Shown: positions 1-7,189 of the stretch, piece after piece | Layout of the letters: every line of letters begins with the position of its first letter | Numbering within the stretch: the stretch's first letter is position 1 | NCBI GenBank assembly: GCA_015655035.1 | Contig: JAATFS010000278.1 | Location: 1-13,595 of the forward strand | Origin: Lysobacterales bacterium | Lineage (GTDB): Bacteria; Pseudomonadota; Gammaproteobacteria; Xanthomonadales; Xanthomonadaceae | DNA length: 13,595 bases | Direction: 5' to 3' | Notes under the pieces: generated by a model | Databases searched by the model: none | The model's input: only the letters and a program-made list of their open reading frames with translations | Told to the model about the DNA's origin: nothing | Program-made: the position numbers and the translations under genes

Positions 1-2
1 CC

Positions 3-437
3 ATGTCAGCCATCCCCGCCTGCCGCTGTACCTGCTTCTACCTGCGCCGCGCCGCGCGCCGCACCTCGCTGGTCTACGACCGCGAACTGGCGTTGGTGGG
101 ACTGAGCCTCAACGAATATTCGATCCTGCGCCGCGCCAGCGAACCGAAGCAGCTCGGCACGCTGGCCGAGCACCTGGGCATGGACCGCACCACGCTGTCG
201 CGCAACCTCAAGCCGATGCTGGCGGCCGGCTGGATTGTAGAACGGCGCGGCGATGACGCACGCCAGAAATGGATAGTCGTCAGCACGGCCGGACAACGCC
301 TGCTGAAGCGCGCACTGCCGCACTGGCAGCGTGCGCAGGATCATATCGAGGCGCTATTCGGCAGCGTTGCCGCCACCGACCTGCACACTTCGCTGAAACG
401 GCTTGACCAGGTGCTGCGCATCGGGGCACCGGCATGA
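3..437 (+). CDS. MarR family winged-helix transcriptional regulator
   Basis: This 144-residue protein is the usual MarR length and should act as a cytoplasmic dimer that represses nearby genes until a ligand or oxidant releases it. The winged helix is visible: the helix-turn-helix spans about residues 51-72 (LGTLAEHLGMDRTTLSRNLK) and the wing about 79-95 has the charged RRGDDARQ turn typical of MarR. Three cysteines alternate near the N-terminus (C7, C9, C11, CRCTC) just before the first helix (LRRAARR), which hints at redox or metal sensing but does not prove it. The gene overlaps the MFS gene after it by 4 nt (ATGA at 434-437), so the two are almost certainly co-transcribed and translationally coupled, and the exporter is its likely target. 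The ATG lies two bases from the window edge, so the ribosome site is not visible and an earlier start cannot be excluded. Confidence 0.9.
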   Translation: MSAIPACRCTCFYLRRAARRTSLVYDRELALVGLSLNEYSILRRASEPKQLGTLAEHLGMDRTTLSRNLKPMLAAGWIVERRGDDARQKWIVVSTAGQRLLKRALPHWQRAQDHIEALFGSVAATDLHTSLKRLDQVLRIGAPA

Positions 438-1675
438 GCGCCGCCGCTCCTACGCCCGTGGCGCGCACTTCGCAATGGGGCCTGCTGATCGCCGCCTCGG
501 CACTGCTGATGCTCACCATGGGCGCGCGCCAGACCACCGGGCTGTTCGTGGCACCCATTCATCGCGATACCGGCATCGGCATCGCCGCGATCAGTTTTGC
601 GCTGGCGGTAGGCCAGTTCGTCTGGGGGGCGGTGCAGCCAGTGTTCGGTGCGCTCGCCGACCAGCGCGGGCCGCTGCCGGTGCTGCTGTTCGGCGGGGTG
701 CTGCTGGCCCTGGGGCTGGGCCTGACACCGCTGCTGCCCAGCGAGTGGGGGCTGATCCTCACCCTGGGCGTGCTGGCCGCCGCCGGTGCCGGCGCCGGCA
801 GTTTTTCGGTACTGATCGGTGCCACCGCGCACCGGCTGGCACCCGAGCAGCGCTCGTTCGCCTCCGGGCTTATCAATGCCGGCGGCTCGCTCGGGCAATT
901 CCTGTTCGCGCCGCTGGTGCAGTTCGTGATCGGCGCCGCCGGCTGGGCAATGGCGATGACCGCACTGGCAATGTTGTCGCTGCTGACCTTGCCGCTGGCC
1001 TGGCCGCTGCGGCGAAAGCAACCCCTGCCCCGAGCCAGCGCCGAGCCGCCGCTACCCGATGGCGGGCTGCGTGCGCAGTTGCGCGTCGCGCTGCGTGATC
1101 GCAGCTATGGGTGCCTGCACCTTGGCTTTTTTACCTGCGGCGTGCATATCGCCTTCCTGATCACCCATCTGCCCGGCGAGATCGCACTGTGCGGACTGCC
1201 GGCCAGCGTGTCGGCAGTATCGATCGCACTGATCGGGCTGTTCAACGTTGCCGGCAGCCTGGTGGCTGGCAAGCTCGGCGAGCGTTTCCGCATGAAGTGG
1301 CTGCTGTTTGCGATGTACGCCAGCCGTGCGGTATTGATCGCGCTGTACCTGATGGCGCCGCCCACGCCAGCGACGTTCTACCTGTTCGCCGCCGCGCTCG
1401 GTTTCACCTGGCTGGCCACGGTGCCGCCGACCGCCGGCTTGATCGGCAAGCTGTTCGGTCCGCGCTATCTGGGCACTCTGTTCGGGCTCACCCTGCTATC
1501 GCACCAGATCGGCGGTTTCTTCGGCGCCTGGCTCGGCGGCGTGGCATTGGAAACATTCGGCGACTACACCTGGATGTGGTATGCCGACATGGCACTGGCC
1601 GCTGCGGCTGCATTGATCAACCTGCCGATCCGGGAAAGCCGGCCGACGACCGCCGCTGCGGTGGGCGGAAACTGA
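434..1675 (+). CDS. Major facilitator superfamily transporter, MarR-linked
   Basis: This is a 413-residue inner-membrane protein of standard MFS length with about 12 hydrophobic segments in two halves. A cytoplasmic loop rich in Arg and Pro (about residues 193-220) separates the halves. The MFS loop 2-3 motif is seen at residues 72-80 (GALADQRGP), with a weaker copy in the second half (GKLGERF). The early MGARQTTGLFVAPI stretch and the overall pattern resemble the oxalate/formate-antiporter and CynX-like MFS branch, but the substrate cannot be read from sequence. The start overlaps the marR stop (ATGA), so the MarR protein probably regulates it together with itself. The next gene is convergent, and the 48-bp gap after the stop holds no clear terminator hairpin. 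Confidence 0.9.
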   Translation: MSAAAPTPVARTSQWGLLIAASALLMLTMGARQTTGLFVAPIHRDTGIGIAAISFALAVGQFVWGAVQPVFGALADQRGPLPVLLFGGVLLALGLGLTPLLPSEWGLILTLGVLAAAGAGAGSFSVLIGATAHRLAPEQRSFASGLINAGGSLGQFLFAPLVQFVIGAAGWAMAMTALAMLSLLTLPLAWPLRRKQPLPRASAEPPLPDGGLRAQLRVALRDRSYGCLHLGFFTCGVHIAFLITHLPGEIALCGLPASVSAVSIALIGLFNVAGSLVAGKLGERFRMKWLLFAMYASRAVLIALYLMAPPTPATFYLFAAALGFTWLATVPPTAGLIGKLFGPRYLGTLFGLTLLSHQIGGFFGAWLGGVALETFGDYTWMWYADMALAAAAALINLPIRESRPTTAAAVGGN

Positions 1676-1723
1676 CGCGGCAAAACGCGCCTTACGGTGC
1701 ACGCTCGCTCCCGCCTTACCCGC

Positions 1724-2755
1724 TCACACCGGCAACGGACTGCGCTCGGAGAACTGTCCACGCCAGTAGGGGTAATACGGATACGGCGTCTCGACCGCGC
1801 TGACCGCATCCAGCCGGGCGATCTGCTCCGGCGCCAAAGACCAGCCGACCGCGCCCAGGTTCTGCCGCAACTGGGTCTCGTCGCGCGCACCGATCAAGAC
1901 CGTACTCACGGTCGGCCGTTGCAGCAGCCAGTTGATCGCGATCTGCGGCACGCTGCGCCCGGTTTCCTCGGCAATGGCGTCGATCACATCGACGATGTCG
2001 AACAAGCGCTCCTCGGAGATCGCCGGCCCCACCGCGGCGGTGGCGTGCAGCCGGCTGCCCTCCGGCAGCGGCTGGCCGCGGCGCAGCTTGCCGGTCAGCC
2101 GTCCCCAGCCCAGCGGGCTCCACACCACCGCGCCCACGCCCTGGTCGATGCCCAGCGGCATCAGTTCCCATTCGTAGTCGCGCCCGGCCAGCGAATAATA
2201 GGTCTGGTTGGCGACGAAGCGCGTCCAGCCGCGCGCATCAGCCGCCGCCAGCGATTTCATCAGCTGCCAGCCGGCATAGTTGGACGCGCCCAGGTAACGC
2301 ACCTTGCCGGCGCGCACCAGGCCGTCGAGCGTGGAGAGGGTTTCCTCCACCGGCGTCATCGCATCGAAGGCATGCACTTGCAGCAGGTCGATGTAGTCGG
2401 TGCGCAGGCGCCGCAGCGAGGCGTCCACCGCGCGCAGCAGCCGGAATCGCGAGGCACCGGCATCGTTCGGTCCATCGCCCAGGCGCAACCCGGTCTTGGT
2501 CGACACGATCACCTGTTCGCGCCGGCCTTGCAGCGCCTCCCCCAGGATCTCTTCCGAAGCGCCATCGGAGTACACATCGGCGGTATCGAACAGATTGAGC
2601 CCGGCCTCCAGGCACAGGTCGATCATGCGCCGCGCCTGTGCCACGCCGGTGTCGCCCCACGCGGAAAACAGCGGTCCCTTGCCGCCGAAGGTACCGGCGC
2701 CGAGACCGAGCACGGGAACCTTGAAGCCGGAACGGCCAAGAAAACGGGTATCCAT
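1724..2755 (-). CDS. Aldo/keto reductase
   Basis: This encodes a 343-residue cytoplasmic NADPH-dependent aldo/keto reductase, a TIM barrel that reduces aldehydes or ketones. All four catalytic residues are visible: D57 and Y62 in LFDTADVYSDG, K87 in STKTG and H128 in QVHAFD. The cofactor-side motifs GASNYAGWQL and WSPLGWGRLTGKL are also present, as is the C-terminal IGARDETQLRQNL that grips the NADP phosphate. The N-terminus MDTRFLGRSGFKVPVLGLG is the canonical family start. I chose the ATG at 2755 because it has AGAG about 9-12 nt upstream, although an ATG three codons earlier (2764) is possible. An open frame runs back to 2851, but it would overlap the MFS gene and adds no family sequence. 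The gene lies 25 nt after the MFS gene on the same strand, so the two form an operon. The physiological substrate is unknown. Confidence 0.93.
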   Translation of the reverse strand: MDTRFLGRSGFKVPVLGLGAGTFGGKGPLFSAWGDTGVAQARRMIDLCLEAGLNLFDTADVYSDGASEEILGEALQGRREQVIVSTKTGLRLGDGPNDAGASRFRLLRAVDASLRRLRTDYIDLLQVHAFDAMTPVEETLSTLDGLVRAGKVRYLGASNYAGWQLMKSLAAADARGWTRFVANQTYYSLAGRDYEWELMPLGIDQGVGAVVWSPLGWGRLTGKLRRGQPLPEGSRLHATAAVGPAISEERLFDIVDVIDAIAEETGRSVPQIAINWLLQRPTVSTVLIGARDETQLRQNLGAVGWSLAPEQIARLDAVSAVETPYPYYPYWRGQFSERSPLPV

Positions 2756-2780
2756 TGCAGTCATCTCTTCAGTAGGGAAA

Positions 2781-3992
2781 TCAGCGGACCGACGCACAGG
2801 CGAGCGTGGCCGCATCGCTGCGTCGTTGCAGGCGCACGCTCCATAGCGCAATACCCAGGCCCAGCACGGTGACCGCAGCGGCCACCGGCGGTGTCGCTGC
2901 CAGTCCGGCGCCGGCCGCGATCACCGCGCCGCCCAGCCATGCGCCCAGCGCATTACCCAGGTTGAAGGCTGCGATATTGAGGCTGGAGGCCAGGTTCTGG
3001 CCGGCGCCCTGGGCGTTATCGAGCACGCGCAGCTGCAACGGCGCCACGGTGGCGAACGCGCCCACGCCCAGCAGGCCGACGAACACCACCATCGCCACCT
3101 TGCTGTGCAGCGCGAACGACATGCCGCCCAGCACGATCGCCAGCGCCGCCAACGTCCCCAGCAGCGCAGCGGTGGGCCGGCGGTCGGCCAGCCGACCGCC
3201 CAGCAGGTTGCCTCCGATCATGCCCAGGCCGAACACCAGCAGCACCGCCGATACCGCGGCCTGGCTGAAACCGGTCACCTCCACCAGCAATGGCTGGATG
3301 TAGGTAAACACCGCAAGCACCCCGGCGAAGCCCAGCACCGTCATCGCCAGCGCCAACAGCACCTGCGGCCGCGCCAACACGGCGACTTCCTGTCGCCACG
3401 GCACGGGCACCGCTGCGCCGGCCGCAGCGGGCACCCGCAGCGCGACCGCCGCAGTGGCGATCACGCCGATGACGGCCACTGCCCAGAACGTCGCGCGCCA
3501 GCCCAGGTGCAAGCCCAGCCACGCGCCCGCCGGCACGCCCAGTAAGGTCGCCACGGTGAGCCCGGCAAACATCAGCGAGATCGCCGATGCCTTGCGCTCG
3601 GGTGGCACCAGCGAGGTCGCTACCACCGCGCCCACGCCGAAAAACGTGCCATGCGCCAGCGAGGTGAGCACCCGCGCCAACATCAGCGTAGCGTAGTCCG
3701 GCGCCAGCGCGCAGGCCACGTTGCCGACGGTGAAGATCACCATGAGTCCCACCAGCACCGCCTTGCGCGGCAACCGCGCAGTGGCCAGCGTCAACACCGG
3801 TGCCCCGACGAACACGCCCAGCGCATAGCCGCTGATCAGCATGCCCGCTGCAGTGATGGACACGCCCAGGTCTTCGGCGACCTGTTGCAGCAGGCCCATG
3901 ATCACGAACTCGGTCGTACCGATGCCGAAGGCACCGATGGTCAGCGCGTACAGCGCGGAAGGAATGCGGGGAGCCGCAACAGAAGTGTGCAT
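2781..3992 (-). CDS. MFS transporter, DHA1 drug-efflux type (AraJ/YdhP-like)
   Basis: This 403-residue, 12-helix inner-membrane protein probably exports drugs or metabolites by proton antiport. The N-terminal signature GIGTTEFVIMGLL (residues 23-35) followed by LLQQVAEDLGVS is characteristic of the AraJ/YdhP/NepI-like DHA1 group. The loop 2-3 region carries ARLPRKAVL (about 72-80). I chose the ATG at 3992, which gives the family-typical N-terminus. The open frame extends to a TTG at 4046, but those 18 extra residues (Arg/Ser/Pro-rich) look unlike family sequence. The ATG has no strong Shine-Dalgarno, so the start is not certain. The gene is first in an operon with the aldo/keto reductase 25 nt downstream and is divergent from a LysR gene, its probable regulator. 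The pairing with a reductase suggests handling of a toxic carbonyl or its products, which is inference. Confidence 0.9.
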   Translation of the reverse strand: MHTSVAAPRIPSALYALTIGAFGIGTTEFVIMGLLQQVAEDLGVSITAAGMLISGYALGVFVGAPVLTLATARLPRKAVLVGLMVIFTVGNVACALAPDYATLMLARVLTSLAHGTFFGVGAVVATSLVPPERKASAISLMFAGLTVATLLGVPAGAWLGLHLGWRATFWAVAVIGVIATAAVALRVPAAAGAAVPVPWRQEVAVLARPQVLLALAMTVLGFAGVLAVFTYIQPLLVEVTGFSQAAVSAVLLVFGLGMIGGNLLGGRLADRRPTAALLGTLAALAIVLGGMSFALHSKVAMVVFVGLLGVGAFATVAPLQLRVLDNAQGAGQNLASSLNIAAFNLGNALGAWLGGAVIAAGAGLAATPPVAAAVTVLGLGIALWSVRLQRRSDAATLACASVR

Positions 3993-4040
3993 GGCAAGGG
4001 GACACGTGGGGAAAGAAGAAAGCCTGCGCCCCGCCGTTCT

Positions 4041-4093
4041 AGACAAAAACCCCTGTTATCCTTAATCACTTTCAATGAAAAATTGATAATCCC
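4041..4093. promoter_or_regulatory. AT-rich divergent control region with palindrome between MFS/AKR operon and lysR
   Basis: The 101-bp gap between the divergent MFS and lysR starts contains an abruptly AT-rich stretch of about 53 bp, whereas the genes around it are very GC-rich. It holds an inverted repeat TCAAT-N5-ATTGA at 4072-4086, nested inside a wider TTATC (4056-4060) and GATAA (4085-4089) pair. LysR proteins usually bind such dyads between their own gene and the divergent target. The spacing is not the textbook T-N11-A, so the exact site is tentative. No confident -10/-35 pair can be assigned on either strand, and lysR has no visible Shine-Dalgarno. Confidence 0.5.
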
Positions 4094-5014
4094 ATGGACC
4101 GCATCGGTGACATCGGCTTGTTCCTGCGCGTACTCGATCTCGGCTCCATTACCGCCGCCGCACGCAGCCTGAACCTGTCGGTGGCCGTGGCCAGCCAACG
4201 CCTCAAGCGCCTGGAACGCGAGCTAGGCGTTCGCCTGCTGCACCGGACCACCCGCCGGCTGCACCCCACGTCGGAAGGGCAATCGCTGGCCGAACGCGGC
4301 CGCGCACTGGTAGAGGACCTGGATGCGCTGGCCGACGATCTGCGCCAGAGCGCGCACGACGTAGGCGGCACCTTGCGCGTGACCTTGTCGGCCTCGTTCG
4401 GGCAACAGCATGTCTCGCCGCTGCTGCCCGAGTTCCAGGCTCGGCATCCACGGCTGCGGATCAGCGCCCACCTCAGCGACGACCTGGTGGATCTGGTCAA
4501 GGAAGGCTTCGACCTGGCCATCCGTATCGGCCTATTGGACGATTCCGGCCTGGTCGCGCGGCGTATCGCCGGTAACCGGCGCGTGCTCGCCGCCTCGCCC
4601 GACTACCTGCGCCGGCATGGCACGCCACGCCATCCGGACGACCTCGCCGATCATGCCGGCGTGCTGCTGATGGGGCGCGACGGCCGCCAGGACGTGTGGA
4701 CACTGACCGCACCCGATGGCGGCCTGCTTCGCGTGCGCATGACCAGCCGTTTCGAGAGCAACTTCGGCGAGCTGCTGCGCGACGCCGTACTCGCCGGCCA
4801 GGGCATTGCCATGCATTCGCTATGGCATGTGGCCGACGACCTGCGCGCCGGACGACTGGTGGTGGTGCTACCCGACTATCCGCCGCCGACCTCCCAGATC
4901 AGCGCAGTGACCCCAGCACGGCGATTGCAGCCGCCACGGGTTCGCAGCTTCGTGGATTTCCTGATCGAGCGCCTGGGCACGGCGCCACCGTGGGAAGCGG
5001 ATCTTCCCGCGTGA
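4094..5014 (+). CDS. LysR family transcriptional regulator
   Basis: This 306-residue protein has standard LysR length and architecture. An N-terminal winged helix-turn-helix (HTH about residues 18-37, GSITAAARSLNLSVAVASQR) is followed by the conserved RLKRLERELGVRLLHRTTRRLHPTSEG block. A linker helix then leads into the two-lobed effector domain from about residue 91 (VGGTLRVTLSASFG). It probably acts as a tetramer, sensing a small molecule and controlling the divergent MFS/aldo-keto reductase operon, as is usual when a LysR gene abuts an oppositely oriented operon. The start is fixed by the family N-terminus (MDRIGDIGLFLRV), although the AT-rich sequence before the ATG lacks a good ribosome site. 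The gene downstream is convergent. The inducer is unknown. Confidence 0.93.
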   Translation: MDRIGDIGLFLRVLDLGSITAAARSLNLSVAVASQRLKRLERELGVRLLHRTTRRLHPTSEGQSLAERGRALVEDLDALADDLRQSAHDVGGTLRVTLSASFGQQHVSPLLPEFQARHPRLRISAHLSDDLVDLVKEGFDLAIRIGLLDDSGLVARRIAGNRRVLAASPDYLRRHGTPRHPDDLADHAGVLLMGRDGRQDVWTLTAPDGGLLRVRMTSRFESNFGELLRDAVLAGQGIAMHSLWHVADDLRAGRLVVVLPDYPPPTSQISAVTPARRLQPPRVRSFVDFLIERLGTAPPWEADLPA

Positions 5015-5034
5015 CGCGCCCCACCGCCAGCGAT

Positions 5035-5055
5035 GCGCAGCGCCAAGCGCTACGC
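5035..5055. terminator. Possible hairpin between convergent lysR and zur
   Basis: Two 9-nt arms, GCGCAGCGC (5035-5043) and GCGCTACGC (5047-5055), pair with one mismatch around a 3-nt loop in the 81-bp gap between two convergent stops. The position suits a shared transcription end. There is no T-tract on either side, so this is not a canonical Rho-independent terminator and may be chance in GC-rich DNA. Confidence 0.3.
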
Positions 5056-5095
5056 CCGCCAGGAATCTCTGCAGCCACCCGGCTTGTGCAGTTGA

Positions 5096-5587
5096 TCAGC
5101 TGCCCGCGCAGCGCGCGCACAGGCCATGCACTTCCAGCGTCTGCGCTTGCGGCTGGAACCCCAGCGCCTTGGCCTGCGCATCGAGCTCGGCGACCACCGC
5201 CCGGTCTTCCAGCTCCACCGCGTTATGGCAGCGGTCGCAGATCAGGAACGGGACCGAGTGCTGGGCACTGTTGGGGTGGTGGCAGGCAACGAAGGCATTG
5301 ACCGATTCGAGCTTGTGCACGAATCCGTTGGCCATCAGGAAGTCCAGCGCGCGATAGACCGTGGGAGGCGCATCGGCCCCGACCCCCTTGCCTTCGCGCA
5401 CCCACTCCAGCAACTCGTAGGCCTTGACCGGCTTGCCGGCATCGGCGATCAGCCGCAGCACGTTGGCGCGGATCGGCGTCAGCCGCAGTCCGCGCTCGCT
5501 GCACGCCCGCTCCACCGCACGCACGAATGCATTGGCATCGTCGACGTGGTGATGGGGATCGCTACAGGCGTGGTCGTGCTTTTTCAT
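5096..5587 (-). CDS. zur: Fur-family zinc uptake regulator (Zur)
   Basis: This is a 163-residue Fur-superfamily regulator. The winged helix runs from RGLRLTPIRANVLRLIADAG (about residues 32-51) to PPTVYRALDFLMANGFVHKLES (about 74-95). The metal-binding half has two CxxC pairs, C117-C120 (ICDRC) and C157-C160 (LCARC), that form the structural zinc site. The HHPNSAQHSVPF stretch, together with ACHH and LEVHGLCARC, fits Zur better than Fur or PerR. With zinc bound, Zur represses high-affinity zinc uptake genes. The first 14 residues are His/Cys-rich (H4, H6, C8, H12-H14), a possible extra metal ligand region. The ATG at 5587 has GGAG 5 nt upstream (5593-5596). It follows gltX by 13 nt on the same strand, so it is probably transcribed with gltX. 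The Zur rather than Fur call is from motif resemblance. Confidence 0.88.
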   Translation of the reverse strand: MKKHDHACSDPHHHVDDANAFVRAVERACSERGLRLTPIRANVLRLIADAGKPVKAYELLEWVREGKGVGADAPPTVYRALDFLMANGFVHKLESVNAFVACHHPNSAQHSVPFLICDRCHNAVELEDRAVVAELDAQAKALGFQPQAQTLEVHGLCARCAGS

Positions 5588-5600
5588 GAACGCTCCGGCG

Positions 5601-7004
5601 TCAGGCCGCTGCTACTTTGATAAGCGCGGCATCGATGCGTTTCAAGGCCTGGTCGCGCCCGGCCAGGTAAACGGTCTGGGAAATGTCGGGACTGACCTGG
5701 GTGCCGGTGATGGCCACGCGCAACGGCTGGGCGACCTTGCCCATGCCCAGTTCCAGCGCAGCGGCCACCTCATGCAGCGCCGCCGACACGCCCTCGACGG
5801 TCCACTGGTCCAGCGCCGCCAGCTGCTCGCGGGCCTTGGCCAGCGGCGCGGTGGCGGTGGCCTTCAGGTGCTTGGCCACGGCGGCTTCGTCGTAGATCTC
5901 AAGCGGCTGGTACCAGACCACTGCCTTCTCGGCCATTTCCTTCAGCGTCTGCACGCGCTCGCGCAACGCCACCACCACGTCGGCCGGTGTCGGGCCCGCG
6001 GCCGGATCCACGCCCAGCTTCTGCAACTGGTAGACCAGTTGCGGCGCAATCGTCGCCGGATCGTCGCTCTTGAGGTAATGCTGGTTGACCCAGCCGAGCT
6101 TGGCCATATCCAGCCGCGCCGCCTTGGAGTTGACGTCGGTGACGTCGAACAGCTCAATCAACTGCTCGCGCGAGAACAATTCCTGGTCGCCATGCGACCA
6201 GCCCAGGCGTGCCAGATAGTTGATCAGCGCGTGCGGCAGATAGCCGGCATCCTTGTACTGCATCACGTCGGCCGCACCGGTGCGCTTGGAGAGCTTGGCG
6301 CCCTGCTCGTCCAAAATCATCGGCATGTGCGCGAACTTCGGCACCGGCGCGCCCAGCGCCTCGTAGATATTGATCTGGCGCGGCGTGTTGTTGATGTGGT
6401 CGTCGCCACGGATCACCTCGGTGATGCCCATGTCCCAGTCATCCACCACCACCGCGAAGTTGTAGGTGGGGTAGCCGTCCGGGCGGAAGATCACCATGTC
6501 GTCAAGCTCGCTGTTGGCGATTTCGATCGGCCCCTTGATCAGGTCGTCGAATACCACGCTGCCGCCAATCGGGTTCTTGAAGCGGATCACGCGATTGGGA
6601 TCGTCGCGGTACGGCAGCTCCTGCTCGCGCGCGGCGCCGTTGTAGCGTGGTTTTTCCTGCTTGGCCATCGCTGCTTCGCGCATCGCGTCGAGTTCGGCGC
6701 GGGTCTCGTAGGCGTAGTAGGCCTTGCCGTCGGCCAGCAGCTTCTCGGCGACCTCCTTGTAACGTGCGACGCGCTGGGTCTGGTAGATCGGACCTTCGTC
6801 GTAGCCCAGTCCCAGCCAGTCCATTGCCTCCAGGATGGCGTCGATCGCCGCCTGGGTGCTGCGCTCGCGGTCGGTGTCCTCGATCCGCAGCACGAATTCG
6901 CCACCTTGGTGACGCGCCTGTAGCCAGCAATACAACGCGGTGCGAGCGCCGCCGATGTGCAGGTAACCGGTGGGACTGGGGGCGAAACGGGTGCGGCAGG
7001 TCAT
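5601..7004 (-). CDS. gltX: Glutamate--tRNA ligase
   Basis: This 467-residue class I aminoacyl-tRNA synthetase charges tRNA-Glu with glutamate in the cytoplasm. The HIGH motif is at residues 16-19 (HIGG within APSPTGYLHIGGARTAL). The KMSKS-type loop is at 237-241 (KLSKR), preceded by the GluRS-specific region with IRGDDHINNTPRQ (about 198-210). The anticodon-binding helical domain fills the C-terminal third and ends in YLAGRDQALKRIDAAL. Length and order match bacterial GluRS. The zinc-binding cysteines of the E. coli enzyme (CxC...CxH in the YYCYC region) are absent: here the segment reads AYYAYETR, and the whole protein has only two Cys (C3, C26). The ATG at 7004 gives the family N-terminus, although the Shine-Dalgarno is weak. 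zur follows 13 nt downstream. Confidence 0.97.
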   Translation of the reverse strand: MTCRTRFAPSPTGYLHIGGARTALYCWLQARHQGGEFVLRIEDTDRERSTQAAIDAILEAMDWLGLGYDEGPIYQTQRVARYKEVAEKLLADGKAYYAYETRAELDAMREAAMAKQEKPRYNGAAREQELPYRDDPNRVIRFKNPIGGSVVFDDLIKGPIEIANSELDDMVIFRPDGYPTYNFAVVVDDWDMGITEVIRGDDHINNTPRQINIYEALGAPVPKFAHMPMILDEQGAKLSKRTGAADVMQYKDAGYLPHALINYLARLGWSHGDQELFSREQLIELFDVTDVNSKAARLDMAKLGWVNQHYLKSDDPATIAPQLVYQLQKLGVDPAAGPTPADVVVALRERVQTLKEMAEKAVVWYQPLEIYDEAAVAKHLKATATAPLAKAREQLAALDQWTVEGVSAALHEVAAALELGMGKVAQPLRVAITGTQVSPDISQTVYLAGRDQALKRIDAALIKVAAA

Positions 7005-7028
7005 GGAGCGCTCGAACGGGGACGGAAG

Positions 7029-7045
7029 CCAGTAGATTCTACTGG
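7029..7045. promoter_or_regulatory. Perfect 17-bp palindrome overlapping a possible gltX -10 box
   Basis: CCAGTAGA-T-TCTACTGG is a perfect inverted repeat (8-bp arms, 1-nt centre) whose near edge is 24 nt upstream of the gltX ATG. Read on the minus strand it contains TAGAAT, a good match to a -10 hexamer at a plausible distance from the start. No clear -35 was found. The layout suggests a promoter overlapped by an operator, or a leader hairpin. The promoter role is inference. Confidence 0.45.
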
Positions 7046-7189
7046 ACCGGCCCGGACGACGCCGAACGCGCTTGCCGGCGCGCCCTCTCTATTTAGCTGA
7101 ACGCGATCGCCTTTCGGTTCGCGCCATCCCGTCGCTGTCGTTCTGCATTGTCTATGAGGCACTGGCGCGAGACAGCTCGATCGGCCCAC
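7046..7189. other. Intergenic remainder between nitrilase gene and gltX promoter region
   Basis: About 144 bp separates the palindrome from the stop codon of the upstream nitrilase-type gene. I found no tRNA, no convincing open frame and no T-tract terminator for the nitrilase transcript. An AT-rich patch near 7089-7095 (CTATTTA) is the only low-GC island. Transcription from upstream could in principle read through into gltX. Confidence 0.5.

Noticed and set aside
1676..1723. Possible bidirectional terminator between convergent MFS and aldo/keto reductase genes
   Set aside because: Only short 3-4 bp complementary segments and a repeated GCCTTAC were found, with no stable hairpin or T-tract.
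2756..2851. 32-residue upstream extension of the aldo/keto reductase
   Set aside because: It would overlap the end of the MFS gene and has no family similarity; the ATG at 2755 has a ribosome site and the canonical N-terminus.
1697..2872. 391-codon plus-strand open frame opposite the aldo/keto reductase
   Set aside because: It is His/Arg/Gln-rich and antisense to a gene with all catalytic residues intact, so it is a compositional shadow.
3993..4046. TTG-initiated extension of the second MFS transporter
   Set aside because: The added residues are Arg/Ser/Pro-rich, unlike DHA1 N-termini, and the frame would run into the AT-rich control region.
5586..6923. Long open frame (445 codons) on the plus strand opposite gltX
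   Set aside because: It is fully antisense to a clear GluRS gene, has no recognisable domain, and long antisense frames are expected in high-GC coding DNA.
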